A DNA stretch of 7,328 bases from Chloroflexota bacterium (lineage in GTDB: Bacteria > Chloroflexota > UBA6077). A program made the position numbers and the translations under genes. How positions within the stretch are numbered: position 1 is the first letter of the stretch; the number at the start of each line of letters is the position of its first letter. The stretch spans positions 1-7,328 of the forward strand of contig JAJYKO010000257.1 of the NCBI GenBank assembly GCA_021788565.1, read 5' to 3'. Below the pieces are notes generated by a model that ran no database searches, was not told where the DNA came from, and worked only from the letters and a program-made list of their open reading frames with translations. Shown piece by piece: positions 1 to 7,328 of this stretch.

Positions 1-36
1 TACCCTCATTATACGGCCTGACGGCTCTCGGCGTGC

Positions 37-209
37 GATTTGGAGTGCGCGTGCGTCAGCACCGCTTTACCCGGACGGCACGGCAAGGCGCGTCAGCGCC
101 GCCCCGCGCCCCCGAAGGGTCGCCGCCATCCCCGGTCCCGACGGCGGGTCCAAAGGACTGCGCTCACGCGCCCGGGCAAAAGCGGCACTGACGTGCCGCA
201 CTCCAAATC
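37..209. repeat. MITE-like palindromic intergenic element A (173 bp)
   Basis: The two ends (37-68 and 178-209) are imperfect inverted copies, each starting GATTTGGAGTGCG from its own end and finishing in CCGCTTT; pairing continues inward to about 76/170. Each end also folds on itself: stem GTGC/GCAC at 51-54/59-62, and a 7-bp stem at 182-188/193-199. A third local hairpin, GGCGC/GCGCC, sits at 87-91/96-100. All three have the tetraloop GTCA or its complement TGAC. No protein is encoded. It begins 6 bp past the acs stop, so it could also act as a transcription end or mRNA-stabilising structure for acs. Bases 1-36 show nothing recognisable. That the element is mobile or repeated elsewhere in the genome is inference. 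Confidence 0.7.
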
Positions 210-215
210 AGCGCT

Positions 216-2186
<1,971 letters not shown>

Positions 2187-2290
2187 CTTTCCTCGCTCCT
2201 TAGAGACTTAATGGCTCAGCTAGACAAACTCGTTCGACAGACTGCGGCGTCTCTCGCGCACCTTAGCGCGCCATTCACCCACCTTGTGAA
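2187..2290 (-). promoter_or_regulatory. acs 5' leader with ribosome-binding site and possible interlocked helices
   Basis: Read in the acs direction, the leader contains AATGGC (2275-2270) able to pair with GCCATT (2215-2210), and GAGAC (2253-2249) able to pair with GTCTC (2208-2204). The partners alternate along the RNA, so both helices together would form a pseudoknot, or they may be alternatives. A local stem CGCGC/GCGCG (2270-2266/2259-2255) lies inside. The last helix ends just before the Shine-Dalgarno AAGGAG (2202-2197), with a second GAGG at 2194-2191. All helices are only 5-6 bp, so chance is a real possibility. It matches no riboswitch family I recognise, and no convincing promoter was seen. 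Confidence 0.25.
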
Positions 2291-2374
2291 GACGGTTTCA
2301 GTGTTCCCGCTGGAACAAAGGTGCCAGTAGCATAACATGAACCCGCCATGAAGGGGAGAGAGCGGTAGAGCCAT

Positions 2375-2491
2375 CCGCGCGACTGGAAGTCGCCGGCTGC
2401 ATCCTGTGGCGAAGTCCGCGCGCGCGGACTATCCCTAACCCGCGAAGGCGGGTTTTGCGAGGCTGGAGAGCCGGCGGTTTCAACCGCGCGG
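2375..2491. repeat. MITE-like palindromic intergenic element B (117 bp)
   Basis: Terminal inverted repeats at 2375-2398 and 2469-2491 share CCGCGCG at the outside and CGCCGGCT at the inside. Their middles differ, but each keeps its own hairpin: GCGACT/AGTCGC at the left and GCGGTT/AACCGC at the right. Between them lie a perfect 16-bp palindrome (2414-2429) and a 7-bp stem AACCCGC/GCGGGTT with loop GAAG (2437-2454), followed on the plus strand by TTTT. It occupies most of the acs-regulator gap. The 2437-2454 hairpin could end transcripts, but the T run is short and there is none on the minus strand where the genes lie. ORFs crossing it are not gene-like. Mobility is inferred from architecture only. 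Confidence 0.65.
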
Positions 2492-2527
2492 GAATAAGGT
2501 ATCGCCTGGATTGTTGGCGGAACCTTA

Positions 2528-3241
2528 CTAAGAACTCTTCGTGAGAGGGCTACGAAGGGCTCTGCGGGGTCTTTTCTCCCCTTCCCCGCCGGCGCGGAGC
2601 CGGCTGAGTCCGCCAATCAACCCCACATTGCACCCCATCCAATGAGAGATGTGCGCCTGCATGAGGTCGTAGCTCGCCCCTGGGCGCTTGTCCCTGATGG
2701 CTTGATACAGGGCAGTGTGGTGGTCCAGGATGGCGCGAAGGTCCCGTGAATGCACGACTTGCAGGCTCGAGCGGGGCTCGGTCAGAAAGACGCGGATCGA
2801 TTCGGCCATGCGCGCAAAGGTGTCCATCCTCGACGCTTGTCCCACAAGGATGTGGAACTGGTTGTCCAGAATGATGCAATCTCCCCATGCGGCGTCCAGG
2901 GCGTAAGCCATCCGCCGAAGCGAATCTCTGAAGTCGCCCAGGTTCTCCTCCGTAGCGTTGAGTGCCGCTAGAGATGCCAGGGGCAGCTCGATGTAGAGAA
3001 GCGTGATCATGAGCCTGGCTGCCAGAGAGCCGTTTACGGTGTGGACGAGCCGGAGTCTTTCAGTAGACTCCAGGGCCTTGGCAACAGTGACTATCGGGCC
3101 GCTCTCGCCCCTGATCTCGACGAGCTCCATAGTGGACAACAGGTCCACCGCTCCAGCTGCCGAAGTCAGGGTCACCTGTTGATCTGCAGCTAGCTCTTCG
3201 AGAGGCAGCAAGATATCGCCGTCCTTGAGCTCGCCGGACAC
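2528..3241 (-). CDS. FCD-domain (FadR-type GntR) transcriptional regulator, degenerate HTH, possibly 5'-truncated
   Basis: 237 residues from the GTG at 3241. The C-terminal FCD ligand/metal domain (about residues 58-200) is clear: DNQFH (Asp126, His130), His175 and His197, the latter two 22 apart as in known FCD metal sites. The N-terminal part aligns with a GntR winged helix (LPLEELAADQQV... LVEIRGESGPIV, residues 12-50), but the usual basic contacts of the SRTxVREALR stretch are replaced by TLTSAAGAVD (25-34). In the same frame upstream of GTG the codons read YLADFVSRI, which looks like the first helix of the domain, yet no ATG, GTG or TTG occurs before an in-frame TAG at 3293-3295. So the start is either GTG 3241 (weak AGGA 3 bp before it) or has been lost. 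Acyl or other carboxylate ligands are usual for the family; the ligand here is unknown. Targets could be acs or fdhD-modC. Confidence 0.8.
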   Translation of the reverse strand: MSGELKDGDILLPLEELAADQQVTLTSAAGAVDLLSTMELVEIRGESGPIVTVAKALESTERLRLVHTVNGSLAARLMITLLYIELPLASLAALNATEENLGDFRDSLRRMAYALDAAWGDCIILDNQFHILVGQASRMDTFARMAESIRVFLTEPRSSLQVVHSRDLRAILDHHTALYQAIRDKRPGASYDLMQAHISHWMGCNVGLIGGLSRLRAGGEGEKRPRRALRSPLTKSS

Positions 3242-3280
3242 TATCCTGGAAACGAAGTCGGCGAGGTACCTACCCTCCGG

Positions 3281-3315
3281 CTGGAGTCGGGACTACAGGC
3301 CGGTCCCGACTCCAG
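3281..3315. repeat. Perfect 13-bp inverted repeat in the divergent regulator/fdhD region
   Basis: CTGGAGTCGGGAC (3281-3293) and its exact complement GTCCCGACTCCAG (3303-3315) flank a 9-base spacer. It lies between the minus-strand regulator and plus-strand fdhD, 25 bp upstream of the chosen fdhD start. It may be a short palindromic repeat of the kind seen elsewhere in this window, an operator for a dimeric regulator, or an RNA hairpin in the fdhD leader. The arms are longer and more GC-rich than typical FadR-family operators, which makes the repeat reading slightly more likely. Confidence 0.75.
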
Positions 3316-3340
3316 AGGCCGGGTGAGAATGGAGACTCTC

Positions 3341-4150
3341 ATGGCCGTGCTGATTGAGACAGCGCCGATCCTTAATCAGTGCTCGAACGGAGTATACGAA
3401 TGGTCGGAGGGCAAGGGCTGGACGCCCAGCGACGGCACACCCCCAAGGGAAACGCCGGTAACTGTCTACGTGGATCGCGAAGAGCTTGCCACCATGATGT
3501 GCACACCAGACAAGCTATCGTTCCTGGTGATAGGATTCCTTCGCTCCGAGGGGATCATCCGCAAACTCGACGACATCGCCATGATGAGGGTTTGCGATCA
3601 GGAGCAGACGGTGGACGTGCGGCTTATCTCTCCGCGTAAGGCCATCCAGCAGAAACGCATCCTCACCTCGGGGTGTGGAGGTGGAGTAACCTTCGACAGC
3701 GGCAGCTCACCCCTGCCCGTGACTGCTGATTGTCGCGTCGAGCCCCGCCAGATTCTTAGCTGTATGCGGCAATTGCTGATTTACCACGATGGAACAGGAA
3801 AACGGCGAGGCACTCACAATTCCGCGTTGGCCGACGGCGAGCAACTCCTCGTGGTGTCCGAGGATGTGGGCAGGCACAACACGCTGGACAAGATCTGGGG
3901 GGAGTGCCTGTTCAGGAACATAAGGACGGATGGGAAGATGCTCATCTCGACTGGCAGGCTGTCATCCGAGATGATGCTGAAGGCAGGCAAGATGAACGTG
4001 CCCGTCGCCGTTTCGCTCAACTCGGCGACTGAGCGGGCGGTACGCCTCGCAAAAGAGATGGGCATCACTGCCGTGGGCTACGCCCGCGGGAGCCGCTTGC
4101 TGGCCTATTCCCGACACGACAGGCTGGGCATGACGCTTGGGTGGCCATGA
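3341..4150 (+). CDS. fdhD: Formate dehydrogenase accessory sulfurtransferase FdhD
   Basis: FdhD transfers sulfur from a cysteine desulfurase to the molybdopterin cofactor of formate dehydrogenase, which is required for activity. 269 residues from ATG 3341, close to the family length. Hallmarks: CTPDKLSFLVIGFLRSEGII (54-73), catalytic loop SGCGGG (110-115), GTHNSALADG (157-166), SEDVGRHNTLDKIWG (173-187), STGRLSSEMMLKAG (203-216) and a C-terminal GITAVGYARGSRLLAYS (241-257). The E. coli protein has two cysteines in the loop (CGVC); here only the first is present. Start choice: GGAG at 3331-3334 is 6 bases before ATG 3341; GTG 3323 and ATG 3329 are in frame and cannot be excluded. The last codons overlap the ATG of the following small ORF, and modC follows 84 bp later, suggesting one operon for cofactor metal supply and sulfuration. 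No formate dehydrogenase gene is in the window. Confidence 0.96.
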   Translation: MAVLIETAPILNQCSNGVYEWSEGKGWTPSDGTPPRETPVTVYVDREELATMMCTPDKLSFLVIGFLRSEGIIRKLDDIAMMRVCDQEQTVDVRLISPRKAIQQKRILTSGCGGGVTFDSGSSPLPVTADCRVEPRQILSCMRQLLIYHDGTGKRRGTHNSALADGEQLLVVSEDVGRHNTLDKIWGECLFRNIRTDGKMLISTGRLSSEMMLKAGKMNVPVAVSLNSATERAVRLAKEMGITAVGYARGSRLLAYSRHDRLGMTLGWP

Positions 4151-4245
4151 CTCTGGCGCTTCCGCTGGTCGTGCTTTCTCTCGCTGCCCTCGCTATACTG
4201 AAGGCGTCGATCAGCAGATCTGGAAGATCCACCTATGCGCCTTGA
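4147..4245 (+). CDS. Small hydrophobic ORF between fdhD and modC, possible remnant of a permease gene
   Basis: 32 codons beginning with an ATGA overlap on the fdhD stop. The first 18 residues, MTLALPLVVLSLAALAIL, form one hydrophobic segment; the tail KASISRSGRSTYAP is polar. It ends inside the modC start region (11 bp overlap). I recognise no family. It sits where a modA or modB gene is commonly found in molybdate operons, and the tight coupling to fdhD is what the start of such a gene would show, so a deletion remnant is one reading; a leader peptide coupling fdhD to modC translation, or a non-coding chance ORF, are others. TATACT at 4194-4199 resembles a -10 box but has no good -35 partner. 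Confidence 0.25.
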   Translation: MTLALPLVVLSLAALAILKASISRSGRSTYAP

Positions 4246-5377
4246 TGTCGAGCTGAACAAGCAGCTGGACGGCTTTCGCCTGCAAGTTGAGCTGAAATGC
4301 CAGTCCGGAATCCTCGTCCTCTTCGGTCCGTCTGGTGCCGGCAAGAGCCTGACCCTCCAGTGCCTCGCCGGCATCGTTCGCCCCGACAGCGGCCGCATTG
4401 CCGTCGATGACGACGTTCTGTACGACAACCGTCTCGGGATCGACGTGCCGCCGCAGAAGCGCCAGGTGGGTTACGTCCCCCAGAACTACGCCCTCTTCCC
4501 TCACATGACCGTCAGCGAAAACATCGCCTTCGGGCTTCGGCGTCCGGATTGTCCGCAGAACGTCGTGAAGGTTGGACAGCTGTTGGAGATGCTTCACCTC
4601 GGCGGCCTGGAGAAGCGGCACCCGAGGGAGCTGTCCGGCGGTCAGCAGCAGAGAGTAGCTCTAGCCCGAGCCCTAGCCGTCCGTCCCCGACTCCTACTGC
4701 TCGACGAGCCTTTCTCTGCCCTGGATGCGCCTCTCAGGGACGCCCTGCGCACGGATCTGTGCGACGTGCACAGGGAGTTGGGAGTGGGCATCGTGTTTGT
4801 CACCCACGGCGTCGCAGAAACCCACGTTATGGCTCAGACCGTCGCCGTCTATCAGGGAGGACGAGTGCTACAGGTTGGCTCGCCTGAGGAAGTGTTCCAA
4901 CGACCCACCACCGCGGAGGTCGCCCGCCTCACAGGAGCCAGGAACCTCCTATCCGGTCGGGTGGTGGAGTCGGGAATAGATAGCTGCCGAATAGCGATAG
5001 GCGACAGGGTGAGGCTGTGGGCTCCGAGAGGGATGTTGGTGCCTGGAACAAAGGTCCTGGTGGCAATTCGCTCCGAGTATGCGCGGTTCGTCTGTCTGGC
5101 GGAACTGGTGGAGGACTACGAGGAGCTGGTCGAGGGCACTGTGCGGTCCGTGGAAAGTCAGGGTCACCTCTATGCCGTTCAGGTCGCCGTAGGTGGTGCC
5201 GACGGGCCGACGATGCAGGTGCTGAGCCCCGTCTGGTGGTGGGAGCGCAACAGGCTTCGTCCTGGAGATGGGTGCCTGGTCGCTATCCCGAAGGACTCGG
5301 TGCACGTGCTGCCCTCTGAAGCCGCCTCCATCGAGCAAACCGCGCGGGTGCACAGCCAGATGGGAGGCCGGGCGTAG
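4235..5377 (+). CDS. modC: Molybdate/tungstate-type ABC transporter ATPase (ModC-like)
   Basis: 380-residue cytoplasmic ATPase expected to drive uptake of an oxyanion through a membrane permease. Motifs: Walker A GPSGAGKS (31-38), PPQKRQVGYVPQNYALFPHMTV with Q-loop Gln83 (72-93), signature LSGGQQQR (133-140), Walker B LLLLDEP (153-159), SALD (161-164), and switch His191 in VTHG, where most relatives have THD. The segment ARNLLSGRV (235-243) opens a C-terminal regulatory region of TOBE-like beta strands reaching about residue 360. Molybdate or tungstate is inferred from ModC-like core motifs plus the fdhD neighbour; sulfate (CysA) and other oxyanion importers share these motifs. No ModA binding protein or ModB permease adjoins it. 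The SD is weak (GGAAG about 9 bases before ATG), so coupling to the upstream ORF may help translation. It ends 12 bp from the convergent permease gene; no terminator hairpin is seen between. Confidence 0.85.
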   Translation: MRLDVELNKQLDGFRLQVELKCQSGILVLFGPSGAGKSLTLQCLAGIVRPDSGRIAVDDDVLYDNRLGIDVPPQKRQVGYVPQNYALFPHMTVSENIAFGLRRPDCPQNVVKVGQLLEMLHLGGLEKRHPRELSGGQQQRVALARALAVRPRLLLLDEPFSALDAPLRDALRTDLCDVHRELGVGIVFVTHGVAETHVMAQTVAVYQGGRVLQVGSPEEVFQRPTTAEVARLTGARNLLSGRVVESGIDSCRIAIGDRVRLWAPRGMLVPGTKVLVAIRSEYARFVCLAELVEDYEELVEGTVRSVESQGHLYAVQVAVGGADGPTMQVLSPVWWWERNRLRPGDGCLVAIPKDSVHVLPSEAASIEQTARVHSQMGGRA

Positions 5378-5389
5378 CGTGTGCCGAAC

Positions 5390-6232
5390 TTACAGGTCCC
5401 GAGACGCGAAGACGTGCTGGGCTACGAGCAACACCACGATCATGTAGAAGATGGCGTACACAACCATCCAGACGGAAGGCACGGAGTTGACGACGAACGG
5501 TCCCAGCCGCTCGGCGTAGGTTGTTCCTTCCTGAAGGATCGAAGCGGTCAGCTTGCCCATGGCATCCGAGGGGATGATCAGCGAGGTCACGATGCCGATA
5601 TTGATCATCGAGTTGTTGTTGAGGAGCGAGCCGAGCTGCTCCACGAATCCGGCCATGGTCGCGATAGAGTAGAGGCCAAACACGATCACGCCGTTGGCAA
5701 CAGTTGGCAGGAAAGTGGTGCCGAGGATCGAGAGCGAGAGAAGCAAGACCGATTGGAGCACGAGGGGCAGAGCAGCTACTACAAAGTTGTTGGCCCAGGA
5801 CTGGCTGAAGAAACCGACGATGCTGATGACCAGCATCGACAGCGCGAACACGTAGATCGAGAGGGTAACGGCGAAGCCGAGCCATTTGCCCAGCAGGATG
5901 TCGCGCCGAGTCAGCGGTTTGGGAACGATGGAGTGAAGGGTTCCCCCCTCGACCTCCGAGGAGATGGTTCCGACCGATAGGAAGATGGCCAGCAGCGCGC
6001 CGATGCCGCTGACGGCGTTCATCCCGAGGAGGGTGAACTGCACGGACCACATCCGCCGGATGGATATCTCCCTCACGGTCAGGTCCATGAAGTTGCTGGT
6101 CTCGCGGTAAGCGAACCAGACCCCCAGGGCAAAGAGGAGCACGAAGGCCACCGTGAGGGCGAGCACGCCGTGCACGACCCGCTTGTGGAGCGCCTCCCTT
6201 ATGGTGAACCGGGCCATCAACAACATCTTCAT
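5390..6232 (-). CDS. ABC-2 type transporter permease
   Basis: 280-residue integral membrane protein, partner of the ATPase encoded just upstream. About six membrane segments can be picked out near residues 21-42, 68-90, 118-142, 148-174, 176-197 and 254-272. The segment ISSEVEGGTLHSIVPKPLTRRDILLGKWLG (90-119), after the second helix, is the characteristic coupling region of ABC-2 permeases (NatB/GldF-like group). It starts at an ATG that overlaps the ATPase stop in ATGA, so the two are translationally coupled. An internal in-frame ATG two codons later is an alternative. The system probably exports something (ions, lipid, drug or peptide), but nothing in the sequence names the substrate, and there is no regulator or membrane-fusion protein beside it. 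Confidence 0.92.
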   Translation of the reverse strand: MKMLLMARFTIREALHKRVVHGVLALTVAFVLLFALGVWFAYRETSNFMDLTVREISIRRMWSVQFTLLGMNAVSGIGALLAIFLSVGTISSEVEGGTLHSIVPKPLTRRDILLGKWLGFAVTLSIYVFALSMLVISIVGFFSQSWANNFVVAALPLVLQSVLLLSLSILGTTFLPTVANGVIVFGLYSIATMAGFVEQLGSLLNNNSMINIGIVTSLIIPSDAMGKLTASILQEGTTYAERLGPFVVNSVPSVWMVVYAIFYMIVVLLVAQHVFASRDL

Positions 6233-7173
6233 TCGCGGCTTTCCTCCTCCTCGATCACGTGAATGAAGAGGTCCTCCAGGGAGCCGCGGGGACTCATGGA
6301 GTAGACCCTGGCCCCATGCTGCACCAGCACCTCCGCCACCCGCGGTATGCTCTCCCGATCGGGAACTGTCATGCGAATGTGCCCGTCCGTCAGCTCGACG
6401 GATTGGCTGAACCGCTGCAGCGCGCTCACGGCGGCAGGACTCACGTCGGCGACTTCCGCCTCGATCTCTCGGCCAGCGGCCAGCAGTTCCTGGAGCCGGC
6501 CGGTGGCGATTACCTTGCCCCTGTCGATGATGGCGACCCGGTCGCAGACCAGCTCGATCTCGGATAGAAGGTGGGAGTTCAGGAAGACCGTCCTGCCCTC
6601 GCTCTTGAGAAAGTGGATCAGATCCCGAACGTCACGGCGACCGATAGGGTCCAGGGCGGAGGTGGGCTCGTCGAGGAGAACCACCTCGGGGTCGTTAAGG
6701 ATCGCCTGGCCGATGCCGATACGCTGCTGCATACCTTTGGAGAACGTGCCCAACCGGTACTTCGCCTCATCCCGCAGCCCGACGAGCTCCAGCACCTCGG
6801 GGACGCGCTTCTGGCGCTTGTCCGTCGGCATGCCGTAGAGCTGGCCGTGAAAATCCAGGAACTCCTCCGCGGTCAGCCACTCGTGGAAGCGGAACAGCTC
6901 GGGGAGGAAGCCGACCTTCGCCTTGGCCCGCAGGTCGTCGGGTCGCAGGCCGAGCAGTTTGGCGCTGCCGGACGTGGGGTGAACCAGGCCCATCAGCATT
7001 TTTACGGCGGTGGTCTTGCCTGCGCCGTTGGGGCCCAGGAAGCCGAAGACTTCGCCCCGCGGCACCTGCAGGGTGAGGTCCTGCACGGCCACCTTGCGCC
7101 CGAACTCCTTGCGGAGGTGGGTGGTCTCGATGGCGAGGTCGCCTTCAGGCGACCGGTTCGCAGGTTGCGCCAT
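6229..7173 (-). CDS. ABC-2 type transporter ATPase (CcmA/NatA-like)
   Basis: 314-residue cytoplasmic ATPase forming a half-transporter pair with the downstream permease. Motifs: Walker A GPNGAGKT (47-54), Q-loop position GFLPE (88-92, Pro-Glu in place of Gln, common in this subfamily), signature FSKGMQQRI (144-152), Walker B VVLLDEP (164-170), SALD (172-175) and switch His201 in NSH. Residues 230-310 form the C-terminal extension usual in exporters of this group. Start: ATG 7173 is preceded by GGAG with 5 bases between. The frame stays open to 7284, but that extension translates the palindromic elements and has no homology-like character, so it is excluded. First gene of a two-gene operon; no promoter is evident. 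Confidence 0.95.
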   Translation of the reverse strand: MAQPANRSPEGDLAIETTHLRKEFGRKVAVQDLTLQVPRGEVFGFLGPNGAGKTTAVKMLMGLVHPTSGSAKLLGLRPDDLRAKAKVGFLPELFRFHEWLTAEEFLDFHGQLYGMPTDKRQKRVPEVLELVGLRDEAKYRLGTFSKGMQQRIGIGQAILNDPEVVLLDEPTSALDPIGRRDVRDLIHFLKSEGRTVFLNSHLLSEIELVCDRVAIIDRGKVIATGRLQELLAAGREIEAEVADVSPAAVSALQRFSQSVELTDGHIRMTVPDRESIPRVAEVLVQHGARVYSMSPRGSLEDLFIHVIEEEESRE

Positions 7174-7190
7174 AGTTTCTCCAGTGCTAG

Positions 7191-7245
7191 GTAGGGGCGG
7201 CCGGCTCTGGCCGCCCAGACGGGCCGGCAGGGCCGTCGCCCCTAC
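7191..7245. repeat. Palindromic intergenic element D (55 bp)
   Basis: Ends are GTAGGGGCG and, inverted, CGCCCCTAC. Arms of about 25 bp pair imperfectly around a short AGAC centre near 7217-7220. The left arm folds locally with a 7-bp stem GGCGGCC/GGCCGCC and loop GGCTCT; the right arm has GGCC/GGCC. It sits 18 bp upstream of the ABC-2 ATPase start, within its likely 5' leader. Short GTAGGGGCG-ended palindromes are a familiar kind of dispersed intergenic repeat in high-GC bacteria; that this one recurs in the genome is inference. Confidence 0.65.
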
Positions 7246-7258
7246 AGTGGCAATCGTT

Positions 7259-7322
7259 GTAGAGGCGGGGCGCCGTACCCGCACGCTGGAACGGCGCGGC
7301 GGGGCAGAGCGCCCCGCCCTAC
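7259..7322. repeat. Palindromic intergenic element E (64 bp)
   Basis: Left arm 7259-7282 begins GTAGAGGCGGGGCGC; right arm 7299-7322 read inverted begins GTAGGGCGGGGCGC, so the arms match with a one-base indel at the outer end. Each arm also forms its own hairpin: GCGGG/CCCGC on the left and GCGGGGC/GCCCCGC on the right. It follows element D after 13 bp and has a similar GTAG-type end, so the two may be diverged relatives or one nested composite. The window ends 6 bases later and nothing else is seen. Confidence 0.6.
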
Positions 7323-7328
7323 GGGTTG

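Noticed and set aside
2204..2275. tRNA-like look on the plus strand (GGCTCAGCTAGAC plus GTTCGA)
   Set aside because: The D-arm-like and T-loop-like pieces are in the wrong spacing, and no 7-bp acceptor stem or anticodon arm can be built.
2437..2454. Rho-independent terminator
   Set aside because: Good stem but only TTTT on the plus strand, where no gene ends nearby, and no T run on the minus strand; better explained as part of element B.
2275..2616. Minus-strand ORFs in the acs-regulator gap
   Set aside because: They cross element B and overlap the regulator's 3' end out of frame; translations are Pro/Arg/Ser-rich with no motif.
5381..5980. Plus-strand ORF opposite the permease (similar ones at 1035-1610 and 6571-7194)
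   Set aside because: Antisense shadows of well-supported genes, with no recognisable domain and no SD advantage.
7174..7284. 37-residue N-terminal extension of the ABC-2 ATPase
   Set aside because: It translates palindromic elements D and E, is rich in Arg, Pro and Ala, and a good SD precedes ATG 7173.
7191..7322. CRISPR array
   Set aside because: The repeats are inverted and unequal, with no regular spacers and no cas gene.

Overview
This 7.3 kb window is high-GC bacterial DNA. It holds six confident protein-coding genes separated by intergenic regions rich in palindromic repeats. The gene content (ADP-forming-free, AMP-forming acetate activation; molybdate/tungstate supply for formate dehydrogenase maturation; a simple two-gene ABC-2 exporter) and the style of the repeats are what I would expect of an environmental bacterium such as a Chloroflexota-like lineage. 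That placement is an impression: no ribosomal RNA or other phylogenetic marker is present.

Layout. 1-215: a 173-bp palindromic MITE-like element, six bases beyond the acs stop. 216-2186 (minus): acetyl-CoA synthetase, complete and with all key motifs. 2187-2527: a possibly structured acs leader, then a second palindromic element of 117 bp. 2528-3241 (minus): an FCD-domain (FadR-type GntR) regulator. Its sensor domain looks intact, but its helix-turn-helix has lost the usual basic residues and its start codon appears to be missing. 3281-3315: a perfect 13-bp inverted repeat in the divergent region. 3341-4150 (plus): fdhD, the formate dehydrogenase sulfurtransferase, with only one cysteine in the catalytic loop. 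4147-4245 (plus): a tiny hydrophobic ORF coupled to fdhD, possibly a remnant of a permease gene. 4235-5377 (plus): a ModC-type ABC ATPase without ModA or ModB beside it. 5390-6232 and 6229-7173 (minus): an ABC-2 permease and its ATPase, overlapping by 4 bp, convergent with modC. 7174-7328: two more palindromic elements head to tail.

Working together. fdhD and modC make functional sense as a pair: ModC would energise uptake of molybdate or tungstate for the molybdopterin cofactor, and FdhD sulfurates that cofactor for formate dehydrogenase. Neither the formate dehydrogenase nor the transporter's membrane and binding subunits lie in the window. Acs converts acetate to acetyl-CoA; the FCD regulator upstream on the same strand could control acs or the divergent fdhD, but its DNA-binding domain is doubtful. 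The ABC-2 pair is an independent transcription unit of unknown substrate.

No clearly new multi-gene system is visible. The observations most worth a second look are the degenerate, apparently start-less regulator next to a perfect palindrome, the loss of modAB with a possible remnant, the single-cysteine FdhD, and five unrelated palindromic elements that occupy three of the four larger intergenic gaps and share one architecture.
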